From JACKBJ01 sp964549495 (lineage in GTDB: Bacteria > Chloroflexota > Anaerolineae > Epilineales > Epilineaceae), in NCBI GenBank assembly GCA_964549495.1, contig CAZJWJ010000049.1, positions 1 through 37,919 on the forward strand: a DNA stretch of 37,919 bases. The letters are read 5' to 3'. Positions 1 through 7,808 of this stretch are shown here, piece by piece (within the stretch, counting starts at the first letter, position 1; each line of letters opens with the position of its first letter). Under the pieces are notes generated by a model. The model saw only the letters and a program-made list of their open reading frames with translations. It did not search any database and was not told where the DNA came from. The translations under genes were made by a program, and so were the position numbers.

Positions 1-160
1 ATCTACCAGCGCATCGCCCTGAGCCTTCCCTGTCCGGGAGAGGCGTTCTGGGGCCGGCGGTAGCATGCAGGGTGCTCGACGGATCGACATCGAGTACTGG
101 ACCGGAGCCGCTCGTCGCGCTGCGCTCGAGCGACGCGGTGCCTCCCATCGGCTTCGACGA
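1..160. other. Unassigned window edge, possible 3' end of an incoming gene
   Basis: This stretch lies downstream of the minus-strand Uma2 gene. In frame 1 of the plus strand it reads 20 codons to a TAG at 61-63, which could be the tail of a gene that starts outside the window. Frame 3 of the plus strand is also open, past position 200. Neither reading shows a recognisable domain, so no gene is assigned. Confidence 0.2.
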
Positions 161-751
161 TCAGTCGATGACGAACAGGGACCCGACGTCGATGCTCAAA
201 CCTGGCAGGGTCGGTGAAGCTGCGAGGTCGCCGGGCTGATATGTCGCATGCAGCCGGTAGCTCGCGTCATCGGCCGATCGGCGCAGCACCTGAAGCCGCT
301 CGAGCTTGGGATCGACGATCCAGTACTCGGCGATGCCGGCGATCGCGTACTCCTCGCGCTTGGTGACCAAGTCGTGCGATCGATTGGACGGGCTGAGGAT
401 CTCGACGACCAGGTCGGCGCCATTCCAGCAACTGCGGTCACGGCGCGGGTCCGATCGGTCCAGGAGCAGCAGCAGGTCGGGCTCGCGGATCTGGCCGGGT
501 GCCAGCCGCAGGCGCATCGGCGCGACGAGGACGATGCCCCGCGGCTCGACGATGGCGCGGAGGAGATCCAGGAGGCGGATCAGGATGCGCTGGTGGAGCT
601 CGTCGGGCATCGGCAGCACCTCGAGCTGGCCACGAGACAGCTCGACGAGACGATTCGTTCCTTCGCTGAGCCAGAGGTAGGCGTCCTCGGTCCACTCGCC
701 TTGGCGGGGAAGGAGCTTGGCGATCTGGAGACGGCTGGTCGAGACGGTCAT
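161..751 (-). CDS. Uma2 family endonuclease (DUF820), copy 1
   Basis: This 196-residue protein matches the Uma2/DUF820 family of PD-(D/E)XK-fold putative restriction-type endonucleases. The core has REPDLLLLLDR (Asp92), then ADLVVEILSPS (Glu117) and TKREEY (Lys131), followed by the family hallmark AEYWIVDP. A longer reading frame exists upstream. The start at 751 is preferred because it gives the same N-terminus (MTVST.RLQIA.LLPRQGEW) as the paralogue at 2380-2967. The ribosome-binding site is weak. The biological role of Uma2 proteins is poorly defined; the nuclease label comes from fold homology. The gene runs divergently from the TIMP-like gene at 1002. Confidence 0.85.
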   Translation of the reverse strand: MTVSTSRLQIAKLLPRQGEWTEDAYLWLSEGTNRLVELSRGQLEVLPMPDELHQRILIRLLDLLRAIVEPRGIVLVAPMRLRLAPGQIREPDLLLLLDRSDPRRDRSCWNGADLVVEILSPSNRSHDLVTKREEYAIAGIAEYWIVDPKLERLQVLRRSADDASYRLHATYQPGDLAASPTLPGLSIDVGSLFVID

Positions 752-1001
752 GGCCTGCTCGTAGGGGTGGCTGCCGGGATCGACGGTCGACCCTGCTCGA
801 TGAGCATAGTCGACCGATGGGTTGTGGGACAAGCAGTCCGCGACGAGATCGCGACGATCGCGCGACAGGCTTGCGACAAGGACGCTCCGATCGGTGCCGA
901 ATCGAGGCTCCGAGTCCGCGCCGAATGCTATCCTTCTGCGCTCCGGCGGCACCCGGCCGCCGCGTCGAATGCGACCCGATCGGGTCGCGGAGGGTCGATC
1001 G

Positions 1002-1622
1002 ATGGCTCGTCGTCGCGTTCACGTCGGTTTCTATTGCGCGGCCTTGCTGCTCTCGGGCCTGATGTGGCTGTCCCTGCCGTCTCGGGCCCTGGCCTGCTCT
1101 TGCATGGCCATGCCCATCGAAGAGCAGGTCGAGCGCTTCCGTGAGATGGGGGACGATGCGCGGATCTTCGAAGGCAGGGCCACGGGAATGGAGCAGACGG
1201 ACAGCTCGGCTCCGATTCGCTACCGCTTCGCGGTCCGGCAAGCCTGGCTGGGCGAGTTCCCGGCCGAGCTCGAGGTCGAGACCCCGCCGGATAGCGCCGC
1301 CTGCGGAACCACCTTCGAGCTCGAGCGCGATCACCTGGTCTTCGCCAGCCGCGTCGATGGGGTCTGGACCACCACGCTCTGCGATCCGAACATGGCCTCG
1401 GACGACCCGCAGGCGGTCGAGGCGGTCGCCCTGCTCGGCGCGGCCGCTCCGCCCTCGGACGCCGCGGCCGGCTCCGATCTCGATTCGGGCAGCCGCAACA
1501 TGCTGATCGGCCTGGGGATCGTGGTGATCGGCGCCTTGGCCTTCATCTTCATCGAGCGCAATCGGCAGCAGCGCATCCGCTCCTTGCCGGCGACGACCGA
1601 GGACCCGGACGAGGGCGCGTAG
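1002..1622 (+). CDS. TIMP/NTR-like Cys-module protein with C-terminal membrane anchor
   Basis: This 206-residue exported protein starts with a signal peptide (about residues 1-30, ending SRALA) directly followed by CSC. A CxC right after the signal cleavage site is the hallmark of TIMP/netrin-like (NTR) domains. The body shows F-E-G-R, a WLGEF segment corresponding to the WKG of related modules, an ACGTTFEL cysteine and a final TTLCDP cysteine, so four cysteines could form two disulfides. A hydrophobic segment near residues 165-185 followed by ERNRQQR looks like a C-terminal membrane anchor with a cytoplasmic basic tail. GGAGGG ends 7 bases before the ATG. The same module recurs at 7809 and three times at 15998. 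The function, possibly protease inhibition or protein binding, is inferred from fold only. Confidence 0.7.
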   Translation: MARRRVHVGFYCAALLLSGLMWLSLPSRALACSCMAMPIEEQVERFREMGDDARIFEGRATGMEQTDSSAPIRYRFAVRQAWLGEFPAELEVETPPDSAACGTTFELERDHLVFASRVDGVWTTTLCDPNMASDDPQAVEAVALLGAAAPPSDAAAGSDLDSGSRNMLIGLGIVVIGALAFIFIERNRQQRIRSLPATTEDPDEGA

Positions 1623-1635
1623 CGCGGTCGTCAGG

Positions 1636-1674
1636 ACGAAACCCGTGGGCCTCGAGTCAGCCCACGGGTTTCGT
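1636..1674. terminator. Bidirectional rho-independent-type terminator
   Basis: A perfect 15-bp stem (1636-1650 with 1660-1674) with a 9-base loop lies between the convergent ends of the TIMP-like gene (1622) and vapC (1716). The arms read ACGAAACCCGTGGGC and its complement. There is no strong T-run on the plus side. Position and symmetry support shared termination for both genes. Confidence 0.75.
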
Positions 1675-1715
1675 GATCTGTGATCCAAGTGGCCACTACG
1701 GGCCTGGCGGCGCCC

Positions 1716-2105
1716 TCATAGCTCTCTGAGACCGAGCGAGCGGAAGGCTTCGAAGTCGCGATCGGAATGGAGCAGCGCGACATCGTGCTCGATGCACCAG
1801 GTGGCGATGAGGCAGTCGATGGTCTTGCGGACGGTCAACCCGCGTTGCCGCAGGCGGCGAAAGTTCTTGGCGCTCTTGCGGGCGATCGATTCACCGACGA
1901 GCGGGACGACTGGGAAGGCGGCGAAGGCCTGCTCGACTTGCCGTGACTCGTGCTCGCCGCGCAGCCCCTGCAGGATCTCGGTCAGAATCAAGTCGCCGAT
2001 GAGGATCTCTCGTTGGCCCAGGGATGACTCGAGCTTGGCACTGGCCACGCTCGGCCGCGCTCGAAAGAGGTCGATCCAGACCGAACTGTCGACGAGGATG
2101 GTCAA
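1716..2105 (-). CDS. vapC: VapC-type PIN-domain ribonuclease toxin
   Basis: This 129-residue PIN-domain protein has the four acidic metal-site residues expected of VapC toxins: Asp6 in ILVDSSVW, Glu43 in LTEIL, Asp97 in TIDCLIA and Asp115 in HSDRDF. VapC toxins cleave RNA, often tRNA or rRNA, using Mg2+. The start is taken as the TTG at 2105, preceded by GAGGAG, because it overlaps the TGA stop of the upstream antitoxin gene (TTGA) and begins the canonical beta-strand. A longer open frame reaches 2171 but would run deep into vapB. The overlap implies translational coupling, so antitoxin is made first. Confidence 0.9.
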   Translation of the reverse strand: MTILVDSSVWIDLFRARPSVASAKLESSLGQREILIGDLILTEILQGLRGEHESRQVEQAFAAFPVVPLVGESIARKSAKNFRRLRQRGLTVRKTIDCLIATWCIEHDVALLHSDRDFEAFRSLGLREL

Positions 2106-2326
2106 CGCTCCTCGACCTCCGAGTCGGACAGGAAGCGAGCGGAGCGCCACTGATCCAGGTCGCCCTCCCACTCGATTCGACCCTTCAAGTCGAGCACGCC
2201 CCGTTGTCGCTCGAGGCGGACCAAGGTCTCCAGCGCTCGATGCACGACGGCGCGCTTGGTCCGGATTCCGGTCAAGCGCATCGCCTCACGGACTAGATCC
2301 TCGTCCAGCACGATGTTGGTGCGCAT
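2102..2326 (-). CDS. vapB: VapB-type ribbon-helix-helix antitoxin
   Basis: This 74-residue protein has an N-terminal ribbon-helix-helix pattern: MRTNIVLDEDLVREAM (beta-strand then helix), a turn at TGIRTKRAV, then the helix VHRALETLVRLE. This matches the VapB/DUF2191 class. The C-terminal half (GRIEWEGDLDQWR and the acidic SDSEVEER) is the part that normally wraps the PIN toxin. It precedes vapC with a 4-base overlap. The promoter region holds a 7-bp inverted repeat (2342-2369) that would suit binding by an RHH dimer pair for autoregulation. Target binding is inferred. Confidence 0.87.
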   Translation of the reverse strand: MRTNIVLDEDLVREAMRLTGIRTKRAVVHRALETLVRLERQRGVLDLKGRIEWEGDLDQWRSARFLSDSEVEER

Positions 2327-2341
2327 ATTGTTATCTCGCTG

Positions 2342-2369
2342 TGTGTATGCCTGGTGTCAATTATACACA
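2342..2369 (-). promoter_or_regulatory. vapBC promoter with overlapping palindromic operator
   Basis: Upstream of vapB the minus strand carries a perfect TATAAT (-10) at 2365-2360, giving a predicted start near 2353 and a leader of about 27 nt. It overlaps one arm of the inverted repeat TGTGTAT (2342-2348) / ATACACA (2363-2369). The arm centres are 21 bp apart, two helical turns. A binding protein here would cover the -10 element and start site, as expected for VapB autorepression. No good -35 element is seen. Confidence 0.65.
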
Positions 2370-2379
2370 TTCGTGCGAC

Positions 2380-2967
2380 TCATCGTACATCGAGCAACGT
2401 GGAGACATCGACGCGAAGGGTCGGTAGCAGCGGTGATGTCGCGATGTCACCCCGATGGAACGCCCCGTGGATCGCGAATTCGCCTGCGCCCGCGGACAGG
2501 GCCAGCACCTGGACCTGCTCGGCTTCGGGATCCACGATCCAGTACTCGGGAATGCCGGCCCGCGCGTAGTCCGCACGCTTGGTCACCAGGTCGTGGGCCC
2601 GGTTCGAGGGGCTGACGATCTCGACGACCAGGTCGGCCCCCAGCCAGAATCGGTCCTGGCGACGTGGATCGTCCCGATCGAGCAGGAGCAGCAGATCGGG
2701 CTCGCGGACGAGTCCTTCGGACAGGCGCAGCCTGAGCGGGGCGAAGTAGACCTTGCCCTGTGGGTTGGCGGTCCGGAACCGGTCGAAGAGCATGGCCAGG
2801 ATGTCCTGGTGCTGCTGGGTCGGCATCGGCAGCACCTCGAGCTGGCCGCCGGACAGCTCGACGAGCCGCTTGGTGCCTTCGCTGAGCCAGAGGTAGGCCT
2901 CCTCGGTCCACTCGCCCTGACGGGGGAGGAGCTCGGCGATCTGCAGGCGGGTCGTCGAAACGGTCAT
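2380..2967 (-). CDS. Uma2 family endonuclease (DUF820), copy 2
   Basis: This 195-residue Uma2/DUF820 protein is a close paralogue of the one at 161-751. The first 50 residues are nearly the same, and the core repeats REPDLLLLLDR (Asp91), GADLVVEIVSPSNR (Glu116), LVTKRADY (Lys130) and PEYWIVDP. The ATG at 2967 has an AGGA about 8 bases upstream. The reading frame is intact and the predicted catalytic residues are present, so this is probably an active copy. It is separated from copy 1 by the TIMP-like gene and vapBC. The C-terminal 40 residues diverge more than the core. Confidence 0.87.
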   Translation of the reverse strand: MTVSTTRLQIAELLPRQGEWTEEAYLWLSEGTKRLVELSGGQLEVLPMPTQQHQDILAMLFDRFRTANPQGKVYFAPLRLRLSEGLVREPDLLLLLDRDDPRRQDRFWLGADLVVEIVSPSNRAHDLVTKRADYARAGIPEYWIVDPEAEQVQVLALSAGAGEFAIHGAFHRGDIATSPLLPTLRVDVSTLLDVR

Positions 2968-3150
2968 GGCGTCCTCGAGGGTGGCAACGACGCTTGGATT
3001 CGGAGATCAGCATAGGCCAGGCGCGGCCGGCGGATCAAGCGCCTCGCGACGGGCCGGCGACAAGTAGGCGACAGGATCACGACAGCCGCTCGGGTTGTCA
3101 GCCTGTACATCTCGCCCACGCGCGTCATGCTCCGCGAGTTCCTTGGATCC

Positions 3151-4788
<1,638 letters not shown>

Positions 4789-5098
4789 GCGCGTCTCTCC
4801 GGTGCCGGCGGCCACGTGGATGCGGGGGCGCCTGGAGGGCGCCGGCCGTGGCCGAGAGGGGAGGGGTGGTTCGATCGGGCCATCATCGGGGCCGATCGGG
4901 CCGGCAGGAGAGGATTAGAGCATCGTCCCGTGACACCTCGCGCGAGGGGGCTCGCCGGCGGCGAGCGCGGTGGCCGATGATGCTAGCAGCCGGCGGCGGC
5001 CGCACCAAGGCCGAGATTCGAGCTGCCATCGGTCGCTCTCGTCGAGATTCCGAAACCCCGCCTGGACGCAGCGAGGCGATTGAGATAGCGTCAGGGGC

Positions 5099-5599
5099 AT
5101 GAAGGTCATCGAAGGTGCCCGTCGACTCCTGACGACGATCCTGTTGCTCGGGATCGCGGTCGGACCGATCTACGCCGGACTGTACATCTTTCTTTCTGCC
5201 ACGCTTTCTCATGAGACGCGCGGCTTGGTGCCCGAGCTGGCGCTTCCAATGCAGCTGGTACTCTCGATCTTGCCCTACGCGATCGGCGGCCTCTTGCTGT
5301 ACAGACTTCGAGCGTCGAGATCGCAGGTCGTCGCTTCGACGCTGGTGATCACGGTGGTCGAACGCTGCGCGATCCTCGTGTCGGCCGCGGTTGTCGTGGC
5401 CGGTGCGGGACCGGGCTGGCAATCGTCCGCTTCGTCCCTGTTTCCCTTCATTCAGAGAGAGGCACTTCCGCACTTCACACCCATCTACGCGCTCGCCTTC
5501 TGGCTCGTGTCGATCGCGGCAGCCATGGCTGGGCACGCGATGATGCGGCGAATCGAGCGCGGACCTCGGCTACGTTCAAGGCGATCGGCCCGCGTCTGA
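5099..5599 (+). CDS. Hypothetical four-TM membrane protein
   Basis: This 166-residue protein is not recognised. It shows four hydrophobic spans: about residues 10-32, 49-68, 79-104 and 126-148. The last is followed by a strongly basic tail (RRIERGPRLRSRRSARV), suggesting a cytoplasmic C-terminus. The ATG at 5099 has no strong ribosome-binding site, only AGGGGC nearby. The 3' end overlaps the convergent reductase gene by 24 bases. The upstream region is shared divergently with the ABC-F gene. No functional residues stand out. Confidence 0.6.
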   Translation: MKVIEGARRLLTTILLLGIAVGPIYAGLYIFLSATLSHETRGLVPELALPMQLVLSILPYAIGGLLLYRLRASRSQVVASTLVITVVERCAILVSAAVVVAGAGPGWQSSASSLFPFIQREALPHFTPIYALAFWLVSIAAAMAGHAMMRRIERGPRLRSRRSARV

Positions 5600-6550
5600 A
5601 TCCGTGCCGACGGCCGGTCTGCGGCGCTTCCTCCAAGCGCCCAGCACCGCATCGACCCCCGGCAGTCGGCTGGAAATCTCCGACTCCGCGCGACTCCGCT
5701 CGAGGCGCAGGTCGAGGGCGATCGGGCGGTCCAAGTCCGCGGCTCGGACGGAGGTCACGGCGCCCGCGATCGCTGCCTCGGAGAGCCCCCAGTGGCGCAG
5801 CAGGCGCAACCCGAAGTCGCGGCGGTTGATCGCCTGCTCGCCGACCAGGTGGAAGGGGCCGGCCAACTGAGGGCGATCCAAGGCCAGCTCGATCAAGGCC
5901 GCGGCCAGGCTGCCGGCCTCCACCGGCTGGCGGATGACGTCCTCCCAGAGCTCCACCTGCCCGCCGGCCTCGATGCGCGCCAGGAAGCCGGCCGTGCCGC
6001 GGTCCACCTCGTCCAAGGCGTAGATCAGCGAGGTCCGGACGATGGCCGCCATCGGGCAGGCCTCGGCGACGGCCCGCTCGCCCGCTGCCTTGCTGTGTCC
6101 GTAGTCGCCCAGCGGCGAGAGCGTGGCATGCTCGCCGTAGGGTGCGTCGAGGCCATCGAAGACCACGTCGCTGGAAACGTGCACCAGCCGCGCGCCAACC
6201 TCCGCGCAGGCCCGGGCGATGGCCGCGCCGGCCTCGACGTTGACCGGCACCATGTCCTCGGGGGCTCGTCCGGGATTGGCTGCGGCGCAGTGGATGACCG
6301 AGTGGGGTTGGAGAGATCGGACCGCTGCCTCGACAGCATCGGCATGTCTCAGGTCGAGGTCGATGGGCCGGCCGGCGACAATCCGCTCGGGATGCCGGCC
6401 ATGGACCGCCAGGACCTCGGCGTGCGAATCGGCCAGCCGGCAGACCCGCCGGCCCAGGTAGCCCGATGCGCCGGTGACCAGCAGGCGCGGCCTGGGGTCG
6501 GGGTTCGAGTCGATCGCCTCGTCCGCTCGGCCGCTAGCCATGGCCATCAT
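5576..6550 (-). CDS. RmlD-like NAD(P)-dependent reductase/epimerase (extended SDR)
   Basis: This 324-residue protein has an N-terminal Rossmann motif VTGASGYLGRRV, a conserved VIHCAAANPGRAPEDM segment, VHVSSDVVFDG and the catalytic YGHSKAAGE (YxxxK). This pattern fits dTDP-4-dehydrorhamnose reductase-like members of the extended SDR superfamily, which make or modify nucleotide sugars. The exact substrate is not determined, and no rmlA/B/C genes lie nearby. The start is set among clustered Met codons at 6541-6550, overlapping the end of the upstream membrane-protein gene by 17 bases, so the two are probably translationally coupled. The last codons overlap the convergent gene at 5099. Confidence 0.82.
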   Translation of the reverse strand: MMAMASGRADEAIDSNPDPRPRLLVTGASGYLGRRVCRLADSHAEVLAVHGRHPERIVAGRPIDLDLRHADAVEAAVRSLQPHSVIHCAAANPGRAPEDMVPVNVEAGAAIARACAEVGARLVHVSSDVVFDGLDAPYGEHATLSPLGDYGHSKAAGERAVAEACPMAAIVRTSLIYALDEVDRGTAGFLARIEAGGQVELWEDVIRQPVEAGSLAAALIELALDRPQLAGPFHLVGEQAINRRDFGLRLLRHWGLSEAAIAGAVTSVRAADLDRPIALDLRLERSRAESEISSRLPGVDAVLGAWRKRRRPAVGTDSDAGRSP

Positions 6551-7652
6551 CGAGATCTGGTGACCCGCGTTCCGGCGCGAGCACCTCCGGTTCTGGCCCA
6601 TCTTCCGCATCGGTCGAGCCGGCCTCCGTCTTCCGCGCGTCGCCGGCCAGCAGCTCCGGCCACAGCGTCATGCAGACCAGGCCCAGCGCCACGCCGAACC
6701 AGAGCGTGGCCAGGCGGGCCAGCAGGGCGGCGGCGGTGGCGGCCGACTTGCCCAGGTCCAGCAGCTGGATGCCCAGGGTGACCAGGCCGCCCTCGGTGCC
6801 GCCCAGGCCGCCGGGCGTGGCCACGACCGCGCCGACGATGGTGCTGATCGAGAAGATGAAGATCGCCTTGCCGGCCGTCTCCGGGCCGGGCTCGGCGCCG
6901 ACGCCGACCAGCACCAGGTAGTAGGCCAGGCCCTCGCAGGTCCAGCTGATCAGGCCGATGCCGACCGCCGTCGAGAGCGCGGCGGGGCGAAGCAGGACGT
7001 GGCTGCTGTCGTAGAACTCGCGCAGCAGGTGGGCCCGCGGGCCGATCAGGGGCAGGCGCTCGGCCAGGTCCAGGCCCCAGTGGGCCAGCGGGCGGATCCA
7101 GACCGTGACGATGGCGGCCAGCATCAGGCCCAGGACCAGGAGGGCGGTGGCGCGCAGCTCGGGCAGGTCGAAGGCCAAGAGGCCCAGGCCGGAGAGGATG
7201 AGCATGGCCAGGCCATCGGTCAGGCGTTCGGCCAGGACGGCCGGCGCGGTGCTGGAGATGGGGGCGCCCGATAGGCGCTTGACCATCCAGCTCTTGAGCA
7301 GCTCGCCGGCCTTGCCCGGCGTCAGCACCATGGTCATGCCGACCCCGAAGACTCGAGCCGCGTCGCGGGCACCGATATCGACGCCCAGCCAGCGCAGGTA
7401 GAGGATCCACTTGAGCAGCCGACCGCCGTAGTTGACCAGCGTCAGGCCCAGCACCAGGGGCATCACCCGCCAGGGGAAGGCGCCCAAGACCTCTCCGAGC
7501 GCCCCGATGTCCCCGTAAACCGCCAGGCCCAGGTAGAGCGCGATGCCGGCCGCCAGCGACCAGACCATCCGCCGGCGCATGCGCTGCCAGGAGGGTGGGG
7601 TTTCGCCAGGGGCTGGCGGGAGGCGCTCGGCGCTGTCCGATTCGCGGTGCAT
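6534..7652 (-). CDS. UPF0104/LPG-synthase-TM-like flippase family membrane protein
   Basis: This 372-residue polytopic membrane protein matches the lysylphosphatidylglycerol synthase transmembrane/UPF0104 family, often annotated as a flippase-like domain. Diagnostic segments are TPGKAGELLKSWMV (about residue 120) and STIVGAVVATPGGLGGTEGG (about 280-300), both family signatures, among roughly eight hydrophobic helices. The start at 7652 (MHRESDSAERL) is chosen because longer frames encode no membrane-like sequence; an AGGA lies about 12 bases upstream. The C-terminal 50 residues are acidic and probably cytoplasmic. Overlap with the RmlD-like gene suggests joint work on an envelope lipid or glycan, which is inference. 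Confidence 0.82.
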   Translation of the reverse strand: MHRESDSAERLPPAPGETPPSWQRMRRRMVWSLAAGIALYLGLAVYGDIGALGEVLGAFPWRVMPLVLGLTLVNYGGRLLKWILYLRWLGVDIGARDAARVFGVGMTMVLTPGKAGELLKSWMVKRLSGAPISSTAPAVLAERLTDGLAMLILSGLGLLAFDLPELRATALLVLGLMLAAIVTVWIRPLAHWGLDLAERLPLIGPRAHLLREFYDSSHVLLRPAALSTAVGIGLISWTCEGLAYYLVLVGVGAEPGPETAGKAIFIFSISTIVGAVVATPGGLGGTEGGLVTLGIQLLDLGKSAATAAALLARLATLWFGVALGLVCMTLWPELLAGDARKTEAGSTDAEDGPEPEVLAPERGSPDLDDGHG

Positions 7653-7808
7653 GGCGTGTTCTATCCTGTAGGGAGCGTTCGGGGATCGTTGCCGGCTCGA
7701 CTTGGCCATTCTGGCCTGAAAGACCGGCCGGCGTCCGCCCGTCCGCAAGTGTAACGGCAAGCTGTCATTACCGATAAGCGCGCAAGCACCAGACCGCGGA
7801 GGTCGAAC

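Noticed and set aside
438..1688. Minus-strand open frame of 416 codons
   Set aside because: It overlaps both the Uma2 gene in another frame and the TIMP-like gene antisense, and reads as Arg-rich low complexity.
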